This document shows, piece after piece, positions 33,470 to 41,930 of a DNA stretch of 64,000 nt (positions within the stretch are counted from its first letter, which is position 1; the number at the start of each line of letters is the position of its first letter). The stretch is from positions 1,240,001 to 1,304,000 of the forward strand of contig NZ_CP139575.1 of the NCBI RefSeq assembly GCF_034298135.1, written 5' to 3'. Position numbers and translations under genes: made by a program. Below the pieces are notes generated by a model. It was given only the letters and a program-made list of their open reading frames with translations, was not told where the DNA came from and made no database searches. This DNA comes from Lactobacillus acidophilus (GTDB lineage: Bacteria; Bacillota; Bacilli; Lactobacillales; Lactobacillaceae).

Positions 33470-34936
33470 TTACTGTAATTTCTTTTGTTTCTTACCGAAG
33501 TTAAAGTAGCAGTTCAACACCAAAGCAATCACCAACAAGACCACAGAAACTAGCATAATTTCTTTAATCCCAGAATGGAAAATACTTCTCATTGTTGGCA
33601 CCAAACTCTGTGGCAACAATCTAGCACTTTTGGCATCACTCAACTTATTCATCATTGCCATTGTAATGCCAGGATGAGTATGAACGCCGCTTGCTAAATT
33701 CAAGTTCATAATTACGCCATATACTGCGGCCATTACCGTTTGAGCTAAAATTCTAATCAAATATGAAGTTGAAGTAGCCGTTGCCATATTCTTAAGACCA
33801 GCATCAAGCTGCACCTTTAATTGCAAAGCAACGAAGATAAAGCCAACTCCGATTCCTGAAAAAGCACCAATAAAAGTTAAAAATTGAATTGGTGTATGCA
33901 AATCTGCTAAGTATAAGCCGCCGGAAGAAATAAGCATAGCAATAATACCAATAAGAGCCAACATAAAAGTTGTCATTTTCTCTTGAATAGCCGCTACACT
34001 TTGAGAAGCAATAATCTCCACAATTGAATTAGGAATTAAAGTCATTCCGCCAAGAAGGGCTGATAAGCCAAGAAGGGCCTGTGCCCACATAGGTAAGTAA
34101 GTGTTAACAGCAATAAATGCTCCCCAAGTAAAGGCAAATAAAAGAAAATCACCATCAAGATTTTTGTTTTTAAACAAAGATATCGGAATAATCGGATTTT
34201 CAGCATGAGTTTCCCGAATAAAGAATAAAATAATAAATACCACGCTGACAATGATTAGACTAATCACAATCCAGTTAGCGGTTAACCCAACGAGTTGGAC
34301 ACCCATTAAGAAAAGTAACAAACTGACAACTAACAAGCTTGCACCAGGGATATCGAAAACTGGTGTCTTTTCTGGTGTAACAGGTTTGTAGTAAACCAAG
34401 CAGATAATAATTGCTAATAATCCAATTGGAATATTAATATAAAATACCCAGTGCCATGAAAAAGCATCAATTAACCACCCACCAATAAGTGGTCCTAAAA
34501 TAGCAGCCCCATTCCAACTAGCAGTTAAATATCCTAACACCTTAGTTCTAGTCTTAATATTTTTAAAAACATAACCAGCAATTATGTAAGGTAGAGACCC
34601 CATACCGCCGGCACCAATACCCATGATAAATCGAGAACATAAGAAGAAAATAATGTTAGGAGCTATACCTTGCAAAGTTGATCCAACTACAAATAAGACC
34701 AACGAAATTTCAAATGCACGCTTGTTAGTAATCTTTTCTCCTACTTTAGTCCAAATGGGGATAGAAATTGACATTCCTAACAAAAAGATCGCTACAATCC
34801 AGCCCATAAATTGAATTCCATGTAATGCAGCAACAATCGCTGGAATAGCTGTATTAATAATCGTTCCATCAAGACCCGACATAACATTTCCTAGCATTAG
34901 CGCAATCGTAACCATCATAATTTGCTTTTTATTCAT
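33470..34936 (-). CDS. DHA2-family MFS exporter (14 helices), paralogue
   Basis: 488 residues from ATG 34936 (AGGGGA upstream; the longer frame adds seven unlikely residues). 14 helices. GLDGTIINTAIPAI, WTKVGEKITNK and GPLIGGWLIDAFSWHWVFYIN match the exporter at 21880-23349 very closely along the whole length, so they are duplicate or parallel-acquired EmrB/QacA-type drug:proton antiporters. Single gene. Confidence 0.92.
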   Translation of the reverse strand: MNKKQIMMVTIALMLGNVMSGLDGTIINTAIPAIVAALHGIQFMGWIVAIFLLGMSISIPIWTKVGEKITNKRAFEISLVLFVVGSTLQGIAPNIIFFLCSRFIMGIGAGGMGSLPYIIAGYVFKNIKTRTKVLGYLTASWNGAAILGPLIGGWLIDAFSWHWVFYINIPIGLLAIIICLVYYKPVTPEKTPVFDIPGASLLVVSLLLFLMGVQLVGLTANWIVISLIIVSVVFIILFFIRETHAENPIIPISLFKNKNLDGDFLLFAFTWGAFIAVNTYLPMWAQALLGLSALLGGMTLIPNSIVEIIASQSVAAIQEKMTTFMLALIGIIAMLISSGGLYLADLHTPIQFLTFIGAFSGIGVGFIFVALQLKVQLDAGLKNMATATSTSYLIRILAQTVMAAVYGVIMNLNLASGVHTHPGITMAMMNKLSDAKSARLLPQSLVPTMRSIFHSGIKEIMLVSVVLLVIALVLNCYFNFGKKQKKLQ

Positions 34937-35001
34937 TCTTATCCCCTGTTTCAACATAAAAAGTCTGAGAAATTCATCTCAGACTTTTAAACAAAAAAAT
35001 A

Positions 35002-35074
35002 TGGAGGATACAGGGCTCGAACCTGTGACCTCCTGCTTGTAAGGCAGATGCTCTCCCAGCTGAGCTAATCCTCC
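35002..35074 (-). tRNA. tRNA-Val (anticodon TAC)
   Basis: Cloverleaf with acceptor GGAGGAT / ATCCTCC, D arm TTAGCTCAGCTGGGAGAGC, anticodon loop CTTACAA, T loop GGTTCGAGCCC. CCA is not encoded. Last of four tRNAs read on the minus strand. Confidence 0.95.
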
Positions 35075-35078
35075 ATTA

Positions 35079-35155
35079 TGGGGCGGAATATGGGATTCGA
35101 ACCCATGCATGCTGGATCCACAAACCAGTGTGTTAACCCCTTCACCAATTCCGCC
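35079..35155 (-). tRNA. tRNA-His (anticodon GTG)
   Basis: Anticodon loop TTGTGGA. Acceptor read as G(-1) plus GCGGAAT / ATTCCGC with C73 and an encoded CCA, the tRNA-His pattern with the extra 5' G. The last base pair of the anticodon stem is a T-T mismatch. Confidence 0.92.
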
Positions 35156-35160
35156 ATATA

Positions 35161-35234
35161 CGGTCCATGTGGGATTTGAACCCACGATCTCCTCCGTGAC
35201 AGGGAGGCGAGATAAACCACTGCTCCAATGGACC
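35161..35234 (-). tRNA. tRNA-Asp (anticodon GTC)
   Basis: Acceptor GGTCCAT / ATGGACC, discriminator G, anticodon loop CTGTCAC, T loop GGTTCAAATCC. No encoded CCA. Confidence 0.94.
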
Positions 35235-35240
35235 AAACAA

Positions 35241-35327
35241 AGGAGGATGTGGGATTTGAACCCACGCGCGACAGAACCGCCTAACGGTTTTCAAAACCGT
35301 CCCCTTAAGCCACTTGGGTAATCCTCC
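35241..35327 (-). tRNA. tRNA-Ser (anticodon TGA)
   Basis: Acceptor GGAGGAT / ATCCTCC, anticodon stem ACGGT / ACCGT with loop TTTGAAA, long variable arm (GGCGGTTCTGTCGC), T loop GGTTCAAATCC. CCA not encoded; the base at the discriminator position reads T, unusual for tRNA-Ser. Confidence 0.92.
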
Positions 35328-35383
35328 ATAGCCGAACAGATACTATTATACTAGAGTGAGATAAATAAGCAAGTACTTTTTGT

Positions 35384-35421
35384 AAAAAAATACAGATATT
35401 GCAAAATCATGGCAATATCTG
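35384..35421 (-). terminator. Terminator after the second GNAT gene
   Basis: ACAGATATTGC / GCAATATCTGT stem with a nine-base loop, followed on the minus strand by ATTTTTTT. Confidence 0.85.
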
Positions 35422-35426
35422 TTTGT

Positions 35427-35927
35427 TTAATCATGTAAATTCTTTTGGTACAGTAAATATTTATATTCTTTATCTGCAATTTCAACAAATCTTTCGGTAG
35501 CAATATTACGCCAGCCAAAATGCTCAAAGAATTTTTGAGCATTTTCATCACCATCAATGCACCATAAATAGATCTTACCATAGCCCATCTTTTTCAATTC
35601 ATTTTCGGCGGCATTCAATAAAGTCTTGCCAACATTGTAGCCTTTATACTCTGGACTGACGTATAATGCCATCAATTCACCACAGCCAAGCATTCTGGTG
35701 TCTCGCGGACGGCCATAGCTAACAGCAGCTTGAACAACATTATTATCATCTTCAAAGATTAAATTATGGCGACCACTTTCGTTAAGTTGCTTCACCCAAG
35801 CATCTTGAGGAATATTATCTAAAAACACATTAGGCAAAAGTCCCTTATATGCATCTTGCCAAGATTTTTGAAAAAGTTTACTAGTTTGTTTTGCTTCGTC
35901 TTCAGAAATTAACGGTTTAATTATCAT
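35427..35927 (-). CDS. GNAT-family N-acetyltransferase
   Basis: 166 residues. GNAT core: LMALYVSPEYKGYNVGKTLLNAAENELKKMG (beta4 plus the acetyl-CoA loop, here KGYNVG in place of the usual R/QxxGxG) and the C-terminal AQKFFEHFGWRNIATERFVEI. The acceptor substrate is unknown. Single gene between the tRNA cluster and the phage remnant. Confidence 0.88.
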   Translation of the reverse strand: MIIKPLISEDEAKQTSKLFQKSWQDAYKGLLPNVFLDNIPQDAWVKQLNESGRHNLIFEDDNNVVQAAVSYGRPRDTRMLGCGELMALYVSPEYKGYNVGKTLLNAAENELKKMGYGKIYLWCIDGDENAQKFFEHFGWRNIATERFVEIADKEYKYLLYQKNLHD

Positions 35928-36049
35928 TTATTTACTTCTATCTACTTCTTTTTTACAAATATTACTAATGAAAACAATCCAATTTTTACTTAGTTATTCT
36001 AACACATTACCCAAGAATCAAAATACCGCCTTGATTTATTTTTAACAAA

Positions 36050-36440
36050 TTACAGAAAACGAAGGAAAATTTATTATTTATAACTGCCAACGGTGACCTC
36101 TACTACACTTATACCCAAAACTATGATGATTACCAAGCCAAGAATAAACCCAAGCAAGTCATTCTCTTATCTGATGAAGTTCTTCATATTGCCGGACTAG
36201 GTTTTGATGGTTTGATTGGCTATAGTCCGATTGCGATGGCTAAAAATGCAATTGGCTTATCAATGGCCGCTGAACAATATGGGTCAACTTTCTTTAAAAA
36301 CGATGCCACACCCGGTGGCGTACTTGAACACCCTAACGTGGTCAAGGATCCGGAACGCCTACGTAAAAGCTGGCAAGCCCAGTTCTCGGGTTCTAACAAC
36401 CATAGTATTGCGGTTCTAGAAGAAGGCATGACTTTTCACC
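36050..36440 (+). pseudogene. Internal fragment of a phage portal protein
   Basis: One frame reads LLFITANGDLYYTYTQ, then VILLSDEVLHIAGLGFDG, LIGYSPIAMAKNAIGLSM, AAEQYGSTFFKNDATPGGV and KSWQAQFSGSNNHSIAVLEEGM. This is the central part of HK97/SPP1-type portal proteins (PF04860). There is no start codon or ribosome site and the N-terminal third is missing; the right end stops at EEGMTF, exactly where recombinase sequence begins. It is a relic of a prophage. Confidence 0.85.
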
Positions 36441-37505
36441 AGCTTCTTACAAGGTCAATCAACTGGACATATTGCCAAGCAGTTAAATACTCAGCAAATT
36501 CAAACCCAGCGTGGTCATCATTGGTGGAGCAGTACCATCATTGATATCCTGCGTAATATTAACTATACCCGTGATATGCTATGCCAGAAAACCTACCGCG
36601 ATGATCAATACCACCGGCATTTTAATCAAGGCGAACTAGCACAGCATTTAATTGAGGACCATCATAAAGGAATAATCAACCATCATGACTTTAATCAAGT
36701 CCTAGATCGATTGAAACAAGTCGCACAAGAACGGCACATTGAGTCCGGAAATCACAAATACCAGCAACACTACCTATTCACCGGGAAACTCATTTGTGAT
36801 TATTGCGGTTCTGCGTTCAAACGACAGACGCGGCCAAATAAAATCTGCTGGGCTTGTCAGAAGCATTTGCATTCGGCAAAACTATGCCCAGTGAGAGCAA
36901 TTCCCGAGGAATGGATTCAAAACGCCTTTTGCAACATGATGAATAAACTGACCTTCAGTAAAAAGTTCTTAATGTTGACTTTAGCGCAACAATTAAGGGA
37001 CAACTTTATCAATGATCCTGCCGGGAAGCTAAGTCAATTTGTCAAGCAGATTAAAGAAAATGATGACAAGGCGGAAACATTAAATAAGCTGTTACAGACA
37101 GGTTTAATTGATCAGTCATTGTATATCAATCAAACCGCTGAACTGGAACAAAGCAACTATCAGATTCAACAGCGAATTAAACAAATTAACAGTAATCACA
37201 CTGACGATGCCAATAATCTGGAGAACTTTCGCGAACTTCTCCGCTGGTGCCAGCAAGATCAATTTCTAAATACATTTGATCTGGCACTGTTTCAAACCTA
37301 TGTCCAATCAATTAAGATCCTTAATCAGCACGAAATTAGTTTCCAGCTTAAATGCAGGTCGAGTTTGATCGAACATCTTGTCAATAAACAGCCTGTCAGT
37401 GAGCGCTTCTATCGAGATGTTATTCATCAACGGTTCAATGAACCTATTAAACAGGCTGAATATCTATACAGTACCATTAAAAGTGAGGTGGACCTAATTG
37501 GGTAA
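36441..37505 (+). pseudogene. Serine recombinase 1, N-terminal catalytic domain missing
   Basis: The open frame starts at the junction with the portal fragment (first stop upstream at 36429). It reads FLQGQSTGHIAKQLNTQQIQ and WWSSTIIDILRNINYTRD, the DNA-binding 'recombinase' domain, then a zinc ribbon with CDYCGS and CWACQKHLHSAKLC, and a coiled-coil C-terminus. The catalytic resolvase domain (with the Ser nucleophile) is gone, so it cannot recombine DNA. A short product could start at ATG 36576. Its end overlaps the next recombinase start, the usual layout of tandem large serine recombinases. Confidence 0.82.
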
Positions 37506-39065
37506 AGTACATATCATTCCTACTCATCAGCAACGTGGTAATAGTGTCCACCGTTTACCAAATGAACCACAATCAGAAAAACTACGAATTGCGGCCTACT
37601 GTCGGGTTTCAACTGAACTAGCTAACTCATATGAAACACAAGTTAGTCACTATAAAGAGCTGATTCAAAAAGATCCCAGCTGGGAAATGGCTGGCATATT
37701 CGCCGATGATGGAATCTCTGGAACCAGCACCAAGAAGCGAGAACAGTTCAATAAAATGATTGCCGCTTGTAAAGCCGGTAAAATTGACTTAATCGTTACT
37801 AAATCAATTAGTCGTTTTGCCCGAAATACAATTGATTGCCTAAAATACATTCGTGACCTAAAAGCTATCAACGTGGCAATTTTCTTTGAAAAAGAAAACA
37901 TCAACACGATGGATGCCAAAGGAGAAGTGTTGATTACTATCATGGCTTCCCTCACCCAGCAAGAAAGTGAATCTTTATCGCAAAATGTTAAACTTGGTTT
38001 GCAATATCGTTACCAGCAAGGCAGGTTCTGATTAACCATAATCACTTTTTGGGCTATACCAAGGATAAAGATGGCAATTTAGTGATTGAACCAGAAGAAG
38101 CTAAAACGGTTAAACGAATCTTCTATAGCTACCTGCAAGGCATGAAGATGAAACAAATTGCCGAATCACTCAAGGTAGATGGTGTCTTAACCGGTAGCAA
38201 GGGAACCAAGTGGGGATCTAGTGGCGTTAATCGGATCCTCAAAAATGAGAAATGTATGGGTGATGCACCCCTCCAGAAAACTTATACCGTTGACTTTTTA
38301 ACCAAGAAACGAGTTAAGAATAAAGGGATCATGCCCCAATACTACGTTGAAAATGACCATCCAGCGATTATTCCTAAATCGGTCTTCATGCAAGTACAGA
38401 ATCTAATCCGTCAATGGCGTAACGGCATTACTACCAAAAATGGTCGTCACCGTAGAGTTAACGGCAAATACTGCTTTTTGCAACGGGTTTTTTGCGGAAA
38501 ATGCGGTGACATCTTCCAGAGAAACATGTGGTATCGGCCAACCAAAGTTGCTGTTTGGCGTTGTGCCAGCCGAATTAGACGCAGCAAGAAAGGTCGACGT
38601 TGTATGATCCGTAATATTAAGGAACCATTATTAAAAGTGGCAACCCTTGATGCCATCAATCAGCTAATCGAAAGCCATGAGCTAGCCGATAAACAAATTA
38701 AGGCTAACATCATGAAGATCGTGAAGAATTCCAAAGGGCCAACAATTGAAGAACTTGATAAGCAACTGAAAGATGCACAGTTAAAACTAATTCAAGCTGC
38801 TAACCAGCACCAAAACTGTGACGATCTCACTCAAGAGGTCATGGCTCTACGGAAACAAAAGGAAAAAGTGCAGAGCATAGAAACAGAAAATCAAGTTAAA
38901 CTACACAATATCAACCAGGTCAGCGATTTCGTAGATGAGCACCAGCACGGCATCCAAGAATTCGATCCGCAACTTGTCCGCCGCCTAATCGAAAAAATCA
39001 CCATCTTTCAACGTTACATGGAGTTCACGTTCAAAGATAGTGAAGTGGTTAAAGTTAAGATGTAA
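37498..39065 (+). pseudogene. Serine recombinase 2, frameshifted
   Basis: Starts with TTG 37498 (GAGGTGG ribosome site), overlapping recombinase 1. The catalytic resolvase domain is complete: AAYCRVST (catalytic Ser), [23 protein letters not shown]. The frame ends at 38031 after YQQGRF, but the neighbouring frame continues [18 protein letters not shown] with the recombinase DNA-binding domain, zinc ribbon (CGKCGD ... C) and coiled coil to 39065. One missing base near 38025-38029 explains the break. Intact length would be about 520 residues. Confidence 0.85.
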
Positions 39066-39089
39066 ATATTCAGGATCTGCGGCACTCAG

Positions 39090-39796
39090 TTATTTTAGCT
39101 TTTTTAGAAGTTGATCAACAGCAGCCTTGATTTGAACCTGAGCAATATCAAACACTTGAATGTTCTTGAAATCTTCCTGTCCTAAGATTAACGACAATTC
39201 GGTACATCCCAAGACTGCACCATCAAGGTGATCTTTTTGAACCATCTTATTGATAATTGTCATTAACTGCTGCTTAGTCTCTTTCTTAACAATCCCGTTT
39301 TCGAGTTCGTCTACAATTTTTTGATGAATTATGGATTGATTATTTTCACTGGGACGGCAAACTTCAATTCCGGCCTCTCGAAATGGCTTGATGAAAAAGT
39401 TATTTTGCATTGTAAATTTGGTGCCTAGTAAAGCCATTGTTGAAGGTGCAACTGCTGAGCAGCCGCTAGCGCTGTCTCGCCAATGTTTAACAATGGCAAA
39501 TCAGTGCACGCTTGAATCTGATCAAATAATAGATAGGGCGTATTGCCATACATCAATCCAAAATCGCACCCGGCTTTCAATAAATTATTGGCCGTAGCTC
39601 CTACATAACCGGCGACTTTATCATACTGTTGAGCATCAAGCAGACGGAACATGTGATACATATTAATGGATTCGATAGTGATACGAGGCAGCTCTTTATC
39701 AGTCCCGATCCGCTCCTGATACCGCTTAATGATTGCCGAATAATAATTCATTGTTGCTTCTGGGCCTATACCACCGATAATGCCTAGTTTCTGCAT
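39090..39796 (-). pseudogene. Aspartate/glutamate racemase family gene, frameshifted
   Basis: N-terminal part from ATG 39796: MQKLGIIGGIGPEATMNYYS and LMYGNTPYLLFDQI (a variant of the first catalytic Cys region, here GNTPY without Cys). The frame closes at 39425. The C-terminal part continues in another frame from about 39437: MALLGTKFTMQ, and LDGAVLGCTELSLIL with the second catalytic Cys. One missing base near 39433 separates them. Intact length about 236 residues. Loss of the first Cys suggests an amino-acid racemase relative or a hydantoin-racemase-like protein even before the break. Confidence 0.78.
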
Positions 39797-39808
39797 CTGG
39801 ATCATCCG

Positions 39809-40396
39809 CTAATTATTTAGAATTATTTGAATTCTTCTTTGCAGGTCTGGAATTACCTGCTCCTCGAACCATGGATTTTTTGCCTCCCAAATTTTATTTC
39901 GTGGTGACGGATGGACGATTGGAAAATAGTCTGGCAGGTATTGCTGATAATTCCTGACAATATCAGTCAACCGATCTTTATATCCTAGGTGAAGGTAGCT
40001 TCTCGTCGCATAAGCGCCCACTAAAATGGTTAACTGAATATCAGGCATTAATTTCAATAGCTGTGGATGCCAATTTTGAGCAAATCCTTTACGCGGTGGG
40101 AGATCACCAGACTTGCCTTTCCCGGGATAATAAAAATCCATTGGTAAAATTGCAATCATTCCAGAATTATAGAAAACGTCTCTCGAAACCCCTAACCAGG
40201 TCCGAAGACGATCACCACTAGGATCATCCCAGAATTTCATTTTTTCTTGGGCAATTCGTCCTGGTGCTTGACCAATGATATTTATTCTGGCAGATGAAGA
40301 AGCATAGTAAAGTGGCTTGATCCCTTGCTTTGTAAAAGATTCATTATCAGGATCTGCTTGAATTTCTTGAAAAATTTTTTGAAATTCACTTTGCAT
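39809..40396 (-). CDS. Uracil-DNA glycosylase superfamily protein
   Basis: 195 residues. INIIGQAPGRIAQEK (motif A-like GQAPG, as in family 4/5-type UDG folds) near residue 39 and FPIVHPSPRNK (motif B-like HPSPRN) near residue 160. Many short proteins of this group, often annotated 'uracil-DNA glycosylase family', occur in lactobacilli; whether it removes uracil is not proven. Lies directly upstream of the broken racemase gene (gap of about 12 bases), so they were probably one transcript. Confidence 0.8.
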   Translation of the reverse strand: MQSEFQKIFQEIQADPDNESFTKQGIKPLYYASSSARINIIGQAPGRIAQEKMKFWDDPSGDRLRTWLGVSRDVFYNSGMIAILPMDFYYPGKGKSGDLPPRKGFAQNWHPQLLKLMPDIQLTILVGAYATRSYLHLGYKDRLTDIVRNYQQYLPDYFPIVHPSPRNKIWEAKNPWFEEQVIPDLQRRIQIILNN

Positions 40397-40477
40397 ATAA
40401 TATGACCCGCCTTTCTCTTATTTTCTAAACTGATATAACGTGTATATTATCAACTAAGCAATAATTGCCTAATTAAA

Positions 40478-41113
40478 CTAATTTTCGAATAATTCAATTC
40501 GACGTAATTGACGTTTCAGTTGACCTTGCTTTTCTAATAAAGCAAATTTACGAGACAGGGTCTCAGGTGTTGTTCCAAGGTATAAGGCTAAGTCCTTCAT
40601 TTTTAAGGGTAAGGTAAAATTATTTTTACCAATTTCATCTGCATATGTTTGTAAATACTTTAATAACCGGTCTTCAACCTTCGGCAAAGCCATCAAGTGA
40701 ATTTGTTTTTGCATTTCCGAAACTTTAACAATACTTAGTTCCAATAATCGAATACTTAATTCTGGCTGTTTATGCATCAGCTTCAGTAGATCCTGCCGCT
40801 TTAATAAACAAATTTCACTGTGTTCCGTAGCCTCGACGTAATTATTGATATTTTTTTGACCAAAAAGCCAATCCTCACCAATATAATCACCTGTATGCAA
40901 GATTTGCAAAACATTCTCATAGCCGTCTTCATCTAAGGTGTACTGCTTAGCGTTACCATCAGCTACAATTACTAAATTATCATTTATCGTTGGATCAATT
41001 ATCACTTCACCCTTTTGATAGTTTTTATGCTGAACTAATTTTTCGATTTGCATCTTCTCATCCTGAGGTAAAGCATCAAATAGTGGTACTAAGTTAACAC
41101 ATAAATCAGCCAT
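40478..41113 (-). CDS. flp: FLP/FNR-like Crp-family regulator
   Basis: 211 residues from ATG 41113. This start puts cysteines at positions 5 and 102, the pair known to form the redox disulphide in Lactobacillus casei FLP. N-terminal cyclic-nucleotide-type beta roll (about 10-120), dimer helix, then HTH with recognition helix TPETLSRKFALLEKQG; the E-x-x-S-R spacing is that of FNR, which reads TTGAT half-sites. There is no 4Fe-4S cysteine cluster. Last gene of the metal ATPase operon, 10 bases or so after the ferritin-like gene. Boxes fitting its specificity lie at 43891-43904 and 44666-44679. Confidence 0.85.
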   Translation of the reverse strand: MADLCVNLVPLFDALPQDEKMQIEKLVQHKNYQKGEVIIDPTINDNLVIVADGNAKQYTLDEDGYENVLQILHTGDYIGEDWLFGQKNINNYVEATEHSEICLLKRQDLLKLMHKQPELSIRLLELSIVKVSEMQKQIHLMALPKVEDRLLKYLQTYADEIGKNNFTLPLKMKDLALYLGTTPETLSRKFALLEKQGQLKRQLRRIELFEN

Positions 41114-41132
41114 TAAATTCATCGTCCTTTAA

Positions 41133-41675
41133 TTAAAAGTCATCATCGTCTTCGACATACAATCCTTCTTTTAGTTCATGACCTAAGAAGTCTTGAGTTA
41201 CCCGAATTTGCTCCTTAATCCAAGCCATTAAATTAGTTAAATTAGCAGATAATTCTAGCCAACTTTCATTGTTAGCTAAAGCAATTGCCTTAGTAATGAA
41301 GAGCGTTTGCGTATCAAAATCTTTTACCAAGGCAAACAATTGCTTATCACCTGCTAAATATTTACTACTGCCATCTTCTTCTAGCATAGTATATTCCTTA
41401 AATTGAGCTGTAATTGTTGGAATACTTTCACCATTATTAACCAATAAGTGATTCAATTGGTCAAATTCCTGACGTTCATAAGCAATCCAACCAGCAGCTT
41501 TTTCGGCTAAAAAAAGACTAGCAGATCCTTTAGCAAATAAGTTAGCTTGGTTAATCTTTAAAGAATGGATTAACAAGTTAGAAATAATGTGACCAGTCAT
41601 GGCAGCTGCAGTTGGCTGATGGTGATCAAGGTCGCTTTGCTTCAATTCCGCCTGGTATTTTTCTTCTGCATTCAT
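41133..41675 (-). CDS. Ferritin-like / Dps-like protein
   Basis: 180 residues, all-helical by composition. The segment EFDQLNHLLVNNGESIPTIT, QFKEYTMLEEDG resembles the middle of Dps/ferritin-like proteins (HLLxxNGxxIPTxxEFxxYSxLxED). Usual Dps metal ligands are not all present, so iron storage is not certain. Its ATG overlaps the stop of the metallochaperone gene by one base. In an operon with a metal-exporting ATPase, a chaperone and a redox regulator, a role in metal or oxidative stress is likely. Confidence 0.65.
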   Translation of the reverse strand: MNAEEKYQAELKQSDLDHHQPTAAAMTGHIISNLLIHSLKINQANLFAKGSASLFLAEKAAGWIAYERQEFDQLNHLLVNNGESIPTITAQFKEYTMLEEDGSSKYLAGDKQLFALVKDFDTQTLFITKAIALANNESWLELSANLTNLMAWIKEQIRVTQDFLGHELKEGLYVEDDDDF

Positions 41676-41905
41676 CAGTTAAGCTCCTTTTCCTTAATTT
41701 CTTGTACTTCATAACCCATTTTTTCAATAGCTGTCTTGACGTCAACAGTTTTAGTCTTATCAGGATCCAGCGTAAATTTTAGCTTTCCTGCATTGAATAA
41801 AACTTTTATTTGGTCGGTTCCATCCAAACTACCAACCGCCTTTTCAATTTTGCTTAAGCATGAAGGACAGGTCATGCCAGATAATTTCATCATTACTTTT
41901 TCCAT
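41675..41905 (-). CDS. HMA-domain metallochaperone
   Basis: 76 residues, one heavy-metal-associated domain. The metal motif is GMTCPSCLSKIE (residues about 11-22), the CxxC of CopZ-like chaperones (usual GMTCxxC). It should bind Cu(I) or Zn/Cd and hand the ion to the P-type ATPase encoded just upstream, which lacks an N-terminal HMA domain. Second gene of the operon. Confidence 0.9.
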   Translation of the reverse strand: MEKVMMKLSGMTCPSCLSKIEKAVGSLDGTDQIKVLFNAGKLKFTLDPDKTKTVDVKTAIEKMGYEVQEIKEKELN

Positions 41906-41930
41906 GATTAAATTCCCCTTCCTTATTAAT

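Noticed and set aside
34979..35321. Protein-coding frames across the tRNA cluster
   Set aside because: They are by-products of tRNA sequence; four well-formed cloverleaves explain the DNA.
36050..39065. A functional integrative element with attachment sites
   Set aside because: No att-like direct repeat was found at 35.3-36.0 or 39.07 kb, and both recombinases are broken.
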